Positions 33,477 through 46,211 are shown, numbered from the stretch's first letter. The stretch is DNA of 64,000 bases from Cupriavidus necator (GCA_022041995.1 CP074381.1:2976001-3040000), one strand, 5' to 3'. A program made the numbers and translations. Notes: a model not told the origin generated them from the sequence alone.

Positions 33477-34274
33477 TCAGGGCATGGCGCGACGCCCGCC
33501 GATGACCATCTTCACGCGCGGGCCGTCCGCGCTGGCGCTGGCGCGCTTGAGCACCGCGCCCTGCTGCGGCTGGTACAGCCGGTAGAACTGCAGCACGGTG
33601 CTGACATACTGCTGGGTCTCCGGGTAAGGCGGAATGCGGTTGTTGTAGCGCTGCACCGCGCCCTCGCCGGCGTTATAGGCAGCCAGCACCAGCTCCAGGT
33701 TGTTCGGGAACAGCTGCATCAGCCAGCTCAGGTAGCGCACGCCCGCGGTGATATTGGTGCGTGGATCGGCCAGCTTCTGCCCGACGGTGCGGCGCGCATC
33801 AGCGCTCACGCCAAAGCGCGCGCCGGTGTCGGGGATCACCTGCATCAGGCCGATCGCGCCCTTGGGCGACACCGCGCCCGGGTTGAAGCCCGACTCCACC
33901 GCCATCACCGCCTTGACCAGCGCGGGATCGACATCCTGCTTGCCGGCGATCTGGTGGATCAGCGGCTCGACGGTCTTGATATTGGGATGGTTGACGACGT
34001 AGCGGTACAGCTTGTGCTGCTCAAGGTCGATGTCCGCGCCTGCTGCCGCCTGCGACTGCCGCGCCGCCAGGCGCCCGGTATCCAGCTTGCCGCCGTCCTT
34101 CATGAACAGCTTGTAGCGCGCGTCGAGCTTCTGGTCGGCAAAGTGCGCCACGCCGTCGGCATCGATAAAGCCCCACAGCTCGGCATGCGCCGCCGGCACG
34201 AAGGCGAGCCCGGCCAGCGCCACGACGGCTGCCGCCGCCTTGCGCCATGGTTTGCCGGGAGTTCTCGTCGTCAT
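33477..34274 (-). CDS. Lytic transglycosylase (SLT domain) with DUF4124-like N-terminus
   Basis: 265 aa. Signal peptide about 1-31 (AAHA|EL), a DUF4124-like strand segment (LWGFIDADGVAHFADQKLDARY) and an SLT goose-lysozyme-type catalytic domain (about 105-235). KAVMAVESGFNPGAVSPKGA holds the catalytic Glu, and GLMQVIPDTGARFGV and AAYNAGEGAVQRY follow the family order. Cleaves peptidoglycan glycan strands in the periplasm. It is placed between parC and parE on the same strand; a common transcript is possible. Confidence 0.92.
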   Translation of the reverse strand: MTTRTPGKPWRKAAAAVVALAGLAFVPAAHAELWGFIDADGVAHFADQKLDARYKLFMKDGGKLDTGRLAARQSQAAAGADIDLEQHKLYRYVVNHPNIKTVEPLIHQIAGKQDVDPALVKAVMAVESGFNPGAVSPKGAIGLMQVIPDTGARFGVSADARRTVGQKLADPRTNITAGVRYLSWLMQLFPNNLELVLAAYNAGEGAVQRYNNRIPPYPETQQYVSTVLQFYRLYQPQQGAVLKRASASADGPRVKMVIGGRRAMP

Positions 34275-34390
34275 CGTGGGTTCCGGATTGCTGTCAGTTG
34301 GCGACCATCGGGAGCGACGGCCAGGGGAGAGTGGGGATTATCTACCCAATCCCCGGCCGACGCTTACCGTCCGGGTGCCGCTCACTTCCC

Positions 34391-36382
<1,992 letters not shown>

Positions 36383-36729
36383 GGAGTCGCTACGAAAGTG
36401 AGGTTCCCGGCTGCCACGAGGCGCACAACTGTGCACGCGCCGGGGCACCGGGCACTGCATTGTAATGGAAGCGGGCGACGGCAATCCCGCCAAAAAGGCG
36501 CTCGCCCTGCCAGCCCGCGCCGGCGCCCGGTTTGCCGGGCGGCCGCCACTTTTTGCCAGGGCGACGGCAACGCGGGCGGCGCAGTACGCGTTTTCCCGAG
36601 CCAGAGTAAACTCGCCACCACCCGGCCCCGGCAAGCCTGATTGCCGTCCCGGCACGGACAACAACAAGCACACACAATCCCTGTCGGCGCCGCCCCACCC
36701 GGCGGGACTGCCGCACATCGAGCCAAGAC
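36383..36729. promoter_or_regulatory. Divergent intergenic region parE / MFS gene
   Basis: 347 bases. It holds a minus-strand TACAAT-like -10 (36459-36464) that could serve parE and a GCACAACTGTGC inverted repeat (about 36423-36434). I see no gene in it. Confidence 0.3.
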
Positions 36730-37941
36730 ATGCAGAACCGACAACTCTCCCTGACCACCGTACTTGTGTGCGGCGGGCTGCTCGTGACGCTTTCGATGGG
36801 CATCCGGCACGGCTTCGGCCTGTTCAACCTGCCGATCACGCAGGCCCACGGCTGGAACCGCGAGACCTTCGCCTTTGCCCTGGCGCTGCAGAACCTGATG
36901 TGGGGCGCCAGCCAGCCCTTTGCCGGGGCGCTGGCCGACAAGTTCGGCGCGCTGCGCATCATGCTGGCTGGCGTGGCGCTGTACGTGGCCGGGCTGGTGG
37001 TGATGGCACTGGCCACCAGCGGCACCGCCTTTGCCACCGGTGCCGGCGTGATGATCGGCATCGCCCAGTCCGGCACCACCTACAGCATCGTCTACGGCGT
37101 GATCGGGCGCGTGGCCAGCCCCGAGAAGCGGGTCTGGGCCATGGGCATCGCCGCCGCGGCCGGCTCGTTCGGCCAGTTCCTGATGATTCCGGTGGAGCAG
37201 GGGCTGATCTCCGGCCTGGGCTGGCAGAACGCGCTGTACGTGATGGCGCTGATGGCCTGCGTGATGCTGCCACTGACACTGACGCTGCGCGAGCCGCGCG
37301 AAGCGGCCCACACCGGCGGCCATCACCAGACCATCGGCCAGGCCGTCCACGAAGCCTTCGGCAACCGCAACTTCCAGCTGCTGACGCTGGGCTACTTCGT
37401 GTGTGGCTTCCAGGTGGTGTTTATCGGCGTGCACCTGGCGCCGTACCTGAAGGACCAGGGCCTGACCGACCCGAAAGTCGCTGTCGTGGCCCTGGCGCTG
37501 ATCGGGCTGTTCAATGTATTCGGCACCTATACCGCGGGCGCGCTGGGCCAGCGCCTGCCCAAGCGCTACCTGCTGTCCGCCATCTACGTGACGCGCTCGG
37601 TGGTGATCGCCGGCTACCTGCTGCTGCCGCTGACGGTGGCCAGCACCTGGGTGTTCGCGGCGCTGATGGGCTTCCTGTGGCTGTCCACGGTGCCGCTGAC
37701 CAACGGCATCATCGCCCAGGTGTTCGGCGTGAAATACCTGTCGATGCTGTCGGGCGTGGTGTTCTTCTCGCACCAGATCGGCAGCTTCCTCGGTGCCTGG
37801 CTGGGCGGCTACCTCTATGACCGCACCGGCGGCTACAACACGGTGTGGCTGATCTCGATCGCGCTGGGCGTGGTGGCCGCGCTGGTGAACCTGCCGATCC
37901 GCGAGCAGGCTCTGGTGCGCGCGCAGCCGGCGGCCGCGTGA
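36730..37941 (+). CDS. Major facilitator superfamily transporter
   Basis: 403 aa, twelve predicted helices. IRHGFGLFNLPITQ, the helix 2-3 loop ADKFGALRIMLAG (MFS motif A) and repeat-related GQRLPKRYLL in the second half support MFS. It resembles the monocarboxylate/oxalate-formate type of beta-proteobacterial MFS proteins, but no substrate can be assigned. His-rich GGHHQ loop between the two halves. Its stop overlaps the start of the following small membrane gene (ATG at 37941). Confidence 0.9.
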   Translation: MQNRQLSLTTVLVCGGLLVTLSMGIRHGFGLFNLPITQAHGWNRETFAFALALQNLMWGASQPFAGALADKFGALRIMLAGVALYVAGLVVMALATSGTAFATGAGVMIGIAQSGTTYSIVYGVIGRVASPEKRVWAMGIAAAAGSFGQFLMIPVEQGLISGLGWQNALYVMALMACVMLPLTLTLREPREAAHTGGHHQTIGQAVHEAFGNRNFQLLTLGYFVCGFQVVFIGVHLAPYLKDQGLTDPKVAVVALALIGLFNVFGTYTAGALGQRLPKRYLLSAIYVTRSVVIAGYLLLPLTVASTWVFAALMGFLWLSTVPLTNGIIAQVFGVKYLSMLSGVVFFSHQIGSFLGAWLGGYLYDRTGGYNTVWLISIALGVVAALVNLPIREQALVRAQPAAA

Positions 37942-38081
37942 TGACAGCGGCCCGCGTCCGCGTGGCGCAGGCAGCCGGGCTGGCGGTGCTGGCCGGGCTG
38001 CTGGCGCTTGGGTTCGTGGGTTACCTGCGGCCGGGGTTCATGGTCGACCTGACCAATATGGTGCTGGCCTGGTGCGGGTGA
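37941..38081 (+). CDS. Small single-span membrane protein coupled to the MFS gene
   Basis: 46 aa. One helix (about 10-30; AAGLAVLAGLLALGFVGYL) after a basic N-terminus and a short amphipathic tail. The start overlaps the MFS stop by one base (TGATG), which favours translation by coupling. No family recognised. It may be an accessory peptide of the transporter. It ends two bases before the convergent uup gene. Confidence 0.6.
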   Translation: MTAARVRVAQAAGLAVLAGLLALGFVGYLRPGFMVDLTNMVLAWCG

Positions 38082-38083
38082 GA

Positions 38084-40015
<1,932 letters not shown>

Positions 40016-40124
40016 GGGAGAAAGACGAGACGACGAGAGAAAGGAGGGACGGCCAGGCAGCCAGGGCTGGCGTGGCACGGCAGCCCGCATTGTAGACGAC
40101 CGGGGCCAGGCCAAGGCCGGCCCC

Positions 40125-40154
40125 AAAAAAGAAGGGCCCGCGCACTGCGGGCCC
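40125..40154 (-). terminator. Intrinsic terminator in the uup 5' leader (possible attenuator)
   Basis: On the minus strand GGGCCCGC, loop, GCGGGCCC (40134-40154) followed by TTCTTTTTT. It lies 110 bases before the uup ATG, and no minus-strand gene precedes it. The remaining part of the 299-base gap up to 40314 shows nothing else clear. Confidence 0.6.
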
Positions 40155-40314
40155 AAGAGTCTCTCCTCGGTGCCCTGCTCGCAAGGCACGAAGCCAGCAT
40201 AACAACGCCCCCCCGCCCGCTCCAGTCGGAAAAGTCCGTAAGGGAAAGCCCCGTCAACCGCGATTTCGGGACGCCGCCGCGGCAAATTGGTACGGCCAAG
40301 GCACCCATGCGAAG

Positions 40315-41532
40315 ATGTCGGCCGTGCCAATGCGCTTGCCGCCGCCCCTTCCGATGACCACCGCTTCACTGAAATTGTCCGACCTGTCTGTGTCCGCGCT
40401 CGTCGCCGGGCTGGTCGCCACGCTCACCGGCTATACCAGTTCGCTGGTGCTGATGATCCAGGCCGGCCATGCCGCCCACCTGACCGATGCCCAGATCTCG
40501 TCCTGGATCTGGGCGCTGTCGATGGGAATGGGGATCACCACCATCGGCCTGTCGCTGGCGCTGCGCGTGCCGATCGTGGTGGCCTGGTCCACCCCCGGCG
40601 CCGCGCTGCTGATCGCCAGCCTGCCCGGCGTGCCCTACGCGCAAGCCATCGGCGCCTTCCTGCTGGCCGGGCTGATGATGGCCGCCGCCGGCATGACCGG
40701 CTGGTTCGACAAGCTGATGCGCGCCCTGCCGGCCAGCATCGCCTCTGCTCTGCTGGCCGGCATCCTGTTTCGCATCAGCGTGGATGTGTTCGTGCAGGCG
40801 CAGCACCAGACCGTGCTGTTGCTGGCGATGTTCGCCGCCTACCTGCTCGGGCGGCGGCTGTGGCCGGCCTATGCGGTGCCAGGGGCGCTGCTGACCGGGG
40901 CGGTGATCGCCGGCGTGCTCGGCCAGCTAGATTTCTCGGGCGTGCGGCTGGAGTTGGCGGTGCCGGTGTGGACCACGCCGGCGTTCTCGCTGTCGGCCTT
41001 TGTCAGCATGGCGGTTCCGCTGTTCATCGTGGCGCTGGCCTCGCAGAACATCCCCGGGCTGGCCGTGCTGCAAGCCGACGGCTACCACGTGCCGGCCTCG
41101 CGCCTGATCTCGATCACCGGCCTGGCCTCGGCCGTGCTGGCGCCGTTCGGCTCGCACGGCGTCAACCTGGCGGCGATCACCGCGGCCATCTGCACCGGCC
41201 CGCAGGCAGACCCCGACCGCAACCGCCGCTATACCGCGGCCGTGGTCTGCGGCGTGGGCTACCTGGTCGCGGGCACGCTGGCCGCCAGCATCGCGGCGCT
41301 GTTTGCGGCCTTTCCGCAAGCGCTGGTGGTGGGCGTGACCGCGTTCGCGCTGATGGGCTCGATCGCCAACGGCCTGACCGTGGCCATGCAAATCCCGGCC
41401 GAGCGCGAAGCCGCGCTGCTGACCTTCATGATCACGGCGTCCGGCATGACCCTGGCGGGTGTCGGCTCTGCGTTCTGGGGCGTGGTGGGCGGCATGCTGG
41501 CGTTCCACGTGCTGCGCCAGCGCGCTGCCTGA
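40315..41532 (+). CDS. benE: BenE family benzoate/H+ symporter-like transporter
   Basis: 405 aa at most, about twelve helices. TLTGYTSSLVLMIQA, VAWSTPGAALLIAS, LASQNIPGLAVLQADGY and FGSHGVNLAAITAAICTGP are characteristic of BenE. Imports benzoate or a related aromatic acid by proton symport. Starts at 40315, 40330 or 40354 (MTTASLKL) are all possible; none has a clear ribosome site, and the shortest would be 392 aa. No benzoate catabolic genes adjoin it, so the substrate is inferred from the family only. Confidence 0.9.
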   Translation: MSAVPMRLPPPLPMTTASLKLSDLSVSALVAGLVATLTGYTSSLVLMIQAGHAAHLTDAQISSWIWALSMGMGITTIGLSLALRVPIVVAWSTPGAALLIASLPGVPYAQAIGAFLLAGLMMAAAGMTGWFDKLMRALPASIASALLAGILFRISVDVFVQAQHQTVLLLAMFAAYLLGRRLWPAYAVPGALLTGAVIAGVLGQLDFSGVRLELAVPVWTTPAFSLSAFVSMAVPLFIVALASQNIPGLAVLQADGYHVPASRLISITGLASAVLAPFGSHGVNLAAITAAICTGPQADPDRNRRYTAAVVCGVGYLVAGTLAASIAALFAAFPQALVVGVTAFALMGSIANGLTVAMQIPAEREAALLTFMITASGMTLAGVGSAFWGVVGGMLAFHVLRQRAA

Positions 41533-41549
41533 GCATCGCCCTTCCGGGG

Positions 41550-41765
41550 TCAGAGCATCAGGAAAGCCACGTCCGCGTAGCCGATATCATCTGGCGACAC
41601 GCCCCTGCGGCGCTGGAACAAGACATGCTGCAGCACGCGGTCGCGGTGCGCCGCGAAGATTTCCGGATCCAGGTTCAACGCCACGCGCGCGTAGTGCTCG
41701 GCCATCAGCTTGTAGACGCGATGGCGCACCTGCAGCATCTCGTTCGCCGCCTGGAGCCGGCTCAT
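41550..41765 (-). CDS. Small hypothetical protein
   Basis: 71 aa, helical, opening MSRLQAANEMLQVRHRVYKLMAEHYARVALNL (first 10 residues MSRLQAANEM) and ending in VAFLML. No family recognised. The start overlaps the stop of the upstream gene (ATGA), so the two are co-translated. Charged, soluble, probably a partner of that neighbour. Confidence 0.65.
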   Translation of the reverse strand: MSRLQAANEMLQVRHRVYKLMAEHYARVALNLDPEIFAAHRDRVLQHVLFQRRRGVSPDDIGYADVAFLML

Positions 41766-42058
41766 TTCCCCATATGGTCGTCGTCCAGCTGACGCATGCT
41801 GACTACCACCCGGGCATGCATGCCCCGGTAGCGATCGACCTCCGCATGGGCCTTGCGCAACTCTTCGCGCAGCGACCGCACTTCCTGCAACAGCTTCAGG
41901 TTGTGCTGCACGCCGCGTTGGATGCGCGAGGCCTCTTCCAGTGCGTGGTCCGCCGCGGCGATGGTGTCCTGCCACGGATTCGCGTCCGGCGCGGGCTCCC
42001 CATCCCCGGACTGCGAAGACGTCCAGGCGGCCGTGCCGTCGATGCCATTGTGATGCAT
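41762..42058 (-). CDS. Small hypothetical protein with C-terminal coiled coil
   Basis: 98 aa from ATG 42058, which has AAGGGGAG just upstream; 42076 and 42091 are in-frame alternatives. The first 40 residues are polar and flexible. Residues about 45-95 form a long helix (LEEASRIQRGVQHNLKLLQ onward) with heptad spacing, so it may oligomerise or bind the following 71-aa product. No family recognised. Confidence 0.68.
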   Translation of the reverse strand: MHHNGIDGTAAWTSSQSGDGEPAPDANPWQDTIAAADHALEEASRIQRGVQHNLKLLQEVRSLREELRKAHAEVDRYRGMHARVVVSMRQLDDDHMGK

Positions 42059-42323
42059 ACCGCTCCCCTTACCCATGCCCGCCGCCGGCATCGTGAGGTT
42101 CGTGCCGGCTTGGTCGGGCTAACTACCGCGACTGTCTTGTAAGACTTTTCTTGTGCCGCGGGCCGGCCGTGCGCCCGCTTGTTTTGGTCTTTATAGCCAC
42201 ATTCAATCCCTCATTGCCGCTTTGCACAACCACCGCAAGGGAGGGACGCGGCTTTGGCGCAACATGCCGGGGCGCTAAGATGCCGGCTTCGGCCCGTTTC
42301 GGGCCACCCACTTGTGCGCTTCC

Positions 42324-42656
42324 ATGAACGGATACCTGCTGCTCGCCCTCGCCATCGTCGCCGAAGTCATCGCCACCAGCAGCCTGAAGGCGTCGCAAGG
42401 CTTTACGCGGCTGGTTCCCAGCGTGCTGGTCGTGACCGGCTATGTGGCGGCGTTCTATTTGCTGATGGTAGTCATGCGGACAGTGCCAGTGGGGATCGCC
42501 TATGCGATCTGGAGCGGGGCCGGGATCGTGCTGGTGTCGCTGATTGCGGTGGTGCTGTACCGGCAGGTGCCGGACCTGGCGGCTTGCGCTGGGATTGGTC
42601 TGATTGTTGCCGGCGTCGCCGTCATTCAGCTGTTTTCGAAGACGAGCGCGCATTGA
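42324..42656 (+). CDS. Small multidrug resistance (SMR/EmrE-type) transporter
   Basis: 110 aa with four helices. The membrane-embedded Glu is visible in LLALAIVAEVIATSSLK (Glu13 region), and IAYAIWSGAGIVLVSLI is the SMR signature. Acts as a dimer that exchanges protons for cationic drugs. ATG 42324 is chosen; a GTG four codons earlier is less likely. Single gene. The final codons run into a region with an antitoxin remnant. Confidence 0.93.
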   Translation: MNGYLLLALAIVAEVIATSSLKASQGFTRLVPSVLVVTGYVAAFYLLMVVMRTVPVGIAYAIWSGAGIVLVSLIAVVLYRQVPDLAACAGIGLIVAGVAVIQLFSKTSAH

Positions 42657-42726
42657 TCGTGGGTATGCCCGGCGGTTGATCAACACTCACCACTGTTGCC
42701 GCAGCAACCGTACCTGGGTAACCTCA

Positions 42727-42846
42727 ACCGCGTATATGAAGTGCTTAATGGCAAGCGCGCCCTGAGTCTGGCCATGATCCGGCGGCTGCATCGTGACCTG
42801 AAGATTCCTGCGAACGTACTGATCGCCGAGCGCAGTGCGGCGTGAG
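42727..42846 (+). pseudogene. Remnant of a HigA-type antitoxin (HTH) gene
   Basis: The frame NRVYEVLNGKRALSLAMIRR continuing to ANVLIAERSAA and TGA at 42844-42846 matches the C-terminal part of HigA-type XRE antitoxins (VNGKRALS, MIRRLH, IPANVLI). No start codon or N-terminal helices precede it, and sequence before 42727 is unrelated. No toxin gene adjoins. It is a relic of a toxin-antitoxin pair and marks a patch of past gene exchange. Confidence 0.65.
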
Positions 42847-42872
42847 CACTGGCAGAGCCGATGGTGCGCGTG

Positions 42873-43109
42873 CTAGCCAAAGCGCGCATCGATCTGCTTC
42901 CTGGCCCAGTCCGAGGCATGCTGCCATGCCTCGCCTTCGCTGAAGAACTGGCCCGGAACAAGATGGTGATCGAAGACTTTAAGCGGCGCTCCATCTGCCG
43001 CTTTCGCGCAGATGGTCACCTCACCTTGCCAGGGCCCGCCAACGCCAGGAGACGTTGCCGATGCTTCATACCAGTGGTCGCGGTAATACGTGAACCCTTG
43101 GAGATCCAT
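42873..43109 (-). CDS. Small hypothetical protein, Trp/His-rich
   Basis: 78 aa from ATG 43109 with GGTGGAG upstream (a GTG at 43121 is possible). Starts MDLQGFTYYRDHWYEA and contains GPWQGEVTICAKAADG, reading like a small beta-sheet protein. No family recognised. Base composition is less GC-rich than neighbours, as in the rest of this patch. Likely co-transcribed with the 69-aa gene just upstream. Confidence 0.62.
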   Translation of the reverse strand: MDLQGFTYYRDHWYEASATSPGVGGPWQGEVTICAKAADGAPLKVFDHHLVPGQFFSEGEAWQHASDWARKQIDARFG

Positions 43110-43141
43110 GTCTTTCTCCACCAGGGAGAGTTCAGGAAGTG

Positions 43142-43351
43142 TCAGTCGTTGGCGTCGCCTGAAGTGGCTTGGTCAATCTCCCGTTTCGCGGACGCATAGG
43201 CGTTGTCAATTGCGACCGATTCCGAAGGGGCAAGCGCCCCGGTGTTGTGCCGGTGTCCGTGACCGCGGATGCCATATGACCAGTCCCACTGGCCGCTCGC
43301 GTCCTTTTTGGCCTGGATTGAGATCTCCCGGCCTTTGTATTTCAGTTCCAT
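43142..43351 (-). CDS. Small hypothetical protein
   Basis: 69 aa from ATG 43351, preceded by GGAGAG. MELKYKGREISIQAKKDASG and GQWDWSYGIRGHGHRHN suggest a short strand-rich domain with a His-rich turn; the tail AIDNAYASAKREIDQA is helical. No family recognised. 32 bases separate it from the 78-aa gene on the same strand. Confidence 0.62.
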   Translation of the reverse strand: MELKYKGREISIQAKKDASGQWDWSYGIRGHGHRHNTGALAPSESVAIDNAYASAKREIDQATSGDAND

Positions 43352-43435
43352 GGCGAGCTCTCCGGAGTTTGGTGGATTGATGTGCAAGGGACTATGCCCC
43401 TCGGCGCGGCTAGTCCACAGTAACGCACCCGGAGG

Positions 43436-44164
43436 TCAGTCGCCCCGCCGCCGCTTGTCCTCATGACGCGTCAGGCATTTCTGCAGGAAGCGGAACAGGT
43501 TGGTACCGCAATGCACATGGACACGCGGCAGGCCAAAAGGGTTGTCATCGGCACGCGCCAGCCCGCGCTGCGTCAGCGTGGCGTTGTCGTAGCCAGCCTC
43601 GCGCACCATTTCCCGGTGCGCCGCCTGCTGTTCGCCATAAGGGTAGCAAAACGCCGTGACCGGCATCGCCACCAAGTCCTCCAGCGCTGCCTTGGAGGTT
43701 TCAATCTGCTGGCGGGCTTGCGCCGGCGGCAATGCGGGCAGGTGCACGTGGTCGACCGTATGGGCGCCGACCTCATGGCCGAGGCGAGCCCATTCCCGCA
43801 CCTCTTCGGCGTTCATCAGCGGAGCAGGCGGCACGCCTTGGCTGGCGTCCCAGACATTGCTGCCGTCGATCTGGCCGGACACAAAGTAATTGGTGGCACT
43901 AAAGCCGAACTCTGCCAGGACGGGCAGCGCATACCGGTGGACATTGCGGAAGCCGTCGTCAAAGGTAATCCCGAACACTTTGCCGGCTGACTCGCCCCGA
44001 ATATAGGGCATGAGTTCGCGCATCGAGAGGCCGCGATAGCCCAGCCGGCGCATCCAGGCGATCTGCTGGCGGAACTGCGCGGGACTGACGGTCAGGCCAC
44101 GAAACGGCGTGCCATGGGGCGGCACGCTGTCAATCTGGTGATAGGTCAGGATCGGGATCGGCAT
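43436..44164 (-). CDS. Polysaccharide deacetylase (NodB-type, CE4)
   Basis: 242 aa, no signal peptide. The CE4 motifs are ILTYHQIDS at the start, TFDDGFRN (catalytic base and metal Asp) and EVGAHTVDHVHLPAL, a variant of the H(S/T)xxH metal motif with the two His five residues apart, then FCYPYGEQ. Removes acetyl groups from cell-surface sugars or peptidoglycan. 18 bases after the glycosyltransferase gene on the same strand, so both probably serve one surface polysaccharide. Confidence 0.9.
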   Translation of the reverse strand: MPIPILTYHQIDSVPPHGTPFRGLTVSPAQFRQQIAWMRRLGYRGLSMRELMPYIRGESAGKVFGITFDDGFRNVHRYALPVLAEFGFSATNYFVSGQIDGSNVWDASQGVPPAPLMNAEEVREWARLGHEVGAHTVDHVHLPALPPAQARQQIETSKAALEDLVAMPVTAFCYPYGEQQAAHREMVREAGYDNATLTQRGLARADDNPFGLPRVHVHCGTNLFRFLQKCLTRHEDKRRRGD

Positions 44165-44182
44165 GTCGTACGAGGTGCGCGG

Positions 44183-45355
44183 TTACTGGCTGGGGCTCTG
44201 GGTCAGCGCTGCTGGCAGGGGTTGAGGCCGCGCTCCCCGCTCGAGAACTGCCTGGTACACGGCGAGTGTGCCGGCGACGAAGGTATCCATGCCAAAGTAC
44301 GTCCGACTCTTTAACCGGGCAGCCTCACCCATCCCGGCCAGCCGATCGGGGGCTGAAAGGATTTGCTCCAGCCGCGCCCGCAGTGCCGCGATGTTGGCGC
44401 ACGGCACCACCCAGCCGTCTTGCCCATCGGTCACGTTCTCGGGCAGGCCGCCGGCATCGGAAACCAGTACCGGCAGGCCCATCGCCATCGCCTCGCGGCA
44501 GGCAAACGACAACGTCTCGCTTCGCGACAGCACAAAGGCGGCGTGCCCTGCCCCGAGGGTGGGACGAACATCGTCCAGCAAGCCCGTAAAAATGACCTGA
44601 TCGCCGAGCCCCAGCGCCGCGACCTTCCCGGTCATGCATGGCAAGGGCGCTTCGCCAGCCAGGATCACGCGTACACCGCTACGCAAGTGGGCGGGCAACT
44701 GCGCGACAGCTTCCAGCAGGTCCGTCCAACCCTTTTCATAATGGGTGCCCGCGGTACTGACGAAGACCGTGCATGCCGAGCCGGCACCGAAGTATCGCGC
44801 CCGCAGCGCATCGGCCTGCGCCGGCGCCGGCGGTGCAAAGTGATCCATGTTGATGCCATGGGACACGGTGGTCACCGGCACGCGGCTGTACGGGGAGGTG
44901 CGCAGCTTCCGGGCGACATAGTCGCTGACCGCAATCACATGATGGGTACCAAGCCACGCGCGCAGCCAGTTGCCGGCACTGTTGCTGCGGTGATCGTTGT
45001 GTTTTGTATAGACAATGCGCGGCCGGCGCAAGGCAACCAGGCGCACGAGCATGACCAGCTTGTGGTCGGCTGAACCGTTGACATGAACGATATCGAAGCG
45101 CCCAAGGCTGATGAGCCGCCAGAGCGTCCACAACTCGCGCAGCCAGCGCAGGCCCCGCGGCGCATAATCGACCGCCGCCACCTCGACGTCTGCCCGGCCG
45201 CTGGCGAGCCGGAACAGACGGCTGGTCCGCGGAGCCGCCACCGTCACTTCATGCGACGGCGCCAGACCTGCCAGCAGGTTGATGACATAGGTATCGTGCC
45301 CGCCACCGTTTCCACGGTGGAAGTTCGTGAACAGCACCCGCAATTTCTCCTCCAT
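44183..45355 (-). CDS. Glycosyltransferase family 4 protein
   Basis: 390 aa, GT-B fold. FHRGNGGGHDTYVINLLAGL is the N-terminal nucleotide-independent loop, and the C-terminal half has VFVSTAGTHYEKGWTDLLEA and SRSETLSFACREAMAMGLPVL (the E-x7-E retaining motif). Transfers sugar from a nucleotide donor to a glycan or lipid. ATG 45355. First gene of the two-gene unit with the deacetylase, running away from tRNA-Arg. Confidence 0.9.
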   Translation of the reverse strand: MEEKLRVLFTNFHRGNGGGHDTYVINLLAGLAPSHEVTVAAPRTSRLFRLASGRADVEVAAVDYAPRGLRWLRELWTLWRLISLGRFDIVHVNGSADHKLVMLVRLVALRRPRIVYTKHNDHRSNSAGNWLRAWLGTHHVIAVSDYVARKLRTSPYSRVPVTTVSHGINMDHFAPPAPAQADALRARYFGAGSACTVFVSTAGTHYEKGWTDLLEAVAQLPAHLRSGVRVILAGEAPLPCMTGKVAALGLGDQVIFTGLLDDVRPTLGAGHAAFVLSRSETLSFACREAMAMGLPVLVSDAGGLPENVTDGQDGWVVPCANIAALRARLEQILSAPDRLAGMGEAARLKSRTYFGMDTFVAGTLAVYQAVLERGARPQPLPAALTQSPSQ

Positions 45356-45809
45356 CTCTGGGAGCTCTCTTGTTGTCAGAGCATGCCTCGATCATTACAG
45401 ATAATTACAAGGCAGCCCATAGGGGTTGGCCCAAACTCCCAACAGAGGACGCGATTTTGTAAGTTTTGGCAGCTATTTGTGCCGAAAAATAGGCAAAACC
45501 CTCACGGCGCTCAAGGAGTGGGTGCCGTTGCCTTTGCACACTGACTGGCCTCTGCGACCGATGTAAGATTCCGTAACGTATTGAGAACAGTTCTCGTTGA
45601 CCAGGTCCGTGCGGGGAAAGCGAGCGGACGAAACCTACTGGTGAGAGCACGCCAAGTCCCCGCCTCGCGCAGCGACAGTTTGGTCAGGTACTTCGATTTT
45701 TGCCGCGAAATAAAGGGAACCGTGTGGAACCGGGACCTGCCGGCAGCAAAACGACCGAGAACCTTTGTGCGGCGATGCTTTAAGGAATTCGAGGGGATAG
45801 TTCTATCTG
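45356..45809. other. Intergenic stretch between glycosyltransferase and tRNA-Arg
   Basis: 454 bases, noticeably more AT-rich at 45380-45480 than the neighbours. I see no credible gene. It probably holds the promoter of the glycosyltransferase unit on the minus strand and the tRNA 3' flank. The lower GC fits foreign DNA beside a tRNA gene. Confidence 0.4.
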
Positions 45810-45884
45810 TGGTCCCGCCGACAGGAATCGAACCTGTATCTAGCGCTTAGGAGGCGCTCGTTCTATCCATTGAACTACGGCGAG
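45810..45884 (-). tRNA. tRNA-Arg (anticodon CCT)
   Basis: Full cloverleaf on the minus strand: 7-bp acceptor (one G-U pair), D-arm TAGTTCAATGGATAGAAC, anticodon stem AGCGC/GCGCT with loop CTCCTAA, T-arm ACAGGTTCGATTCCTGT, discriminator A and encoded CCA. The anticodon CCT reads AGG. Such tRNA 3' ends are frequent integration sites; the accessory patch at 42.7-45.4 kb lies on its 3' side. Confidence 0.95.
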
Positions 45885-45946
45885 GGACAGGACTGTCAGG
45901 ATCGGGAACCACGGGCGCGGTGATCCTGGAGACGGCCCGGAGTATA

Positions 45947-46177
45947 TCAAAATCCGCACCTGCCCGGTTCGCCGCCGGTGGCGGCCCCGTCCCGGCGGCC
46001 TCGCCCGGCAAGGCGGCCGGACGACGGCAGGCGCGTCGGCCGGCCCGCATGGCGCAGGGGGCGGCGCCCCGGCCGGTGGCGGCCGCGGGCGCAACTGGCG
46101 GCGGCCGTGGCGCAACTGCGGTGGCAGGCTTGTCCGCGCAGGTTGCAGCGCAGTTCCCAGTCGATCAGTCCGGACAT
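45947..46177 (-). CDS. Possible small hypothetical protein downstream of the LRAT gene
   Basis: 76 aa. AAGGAG lies 6 bases before ATG 46177, and it follows the LRAT gene by 34 bases on the same strand. The start MSGLIDWELRCNLRGQACHR has a cluster of Cys; the rest is very Arg/Gly-rich and looks like low-complexity GC-rich translation. No family. The good ribosome site is the main support, so it may be a leader or a truncated gene. Confidence 0.35.
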   Translation of the reverse strand: MSGLIDWELRCNLRGQACHRSCATAAASCARGRHRPGRRPLRHAGRPTRLPSSGRLAGRGRRDGAATGGEPGRCGF

Positions 46178-46211
46178 GGCAGGCTCCTTGATTCGGTGAT
46201 GGCCGCGCGTT

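Noticed and set aside
45581-45850. Plus-strand 89-aa frame ending PPTGIEPVSSA
   Set aside because: Its end is antisense to tRNA-Arg; this peptide ending is a well-known artefact of reading across tRNA genes.
42661-45884. Direct repeat of the tRNA-Arg 3' end as an attachment site
   Set aside because: I looked at the patch borders and found no convincing copy.
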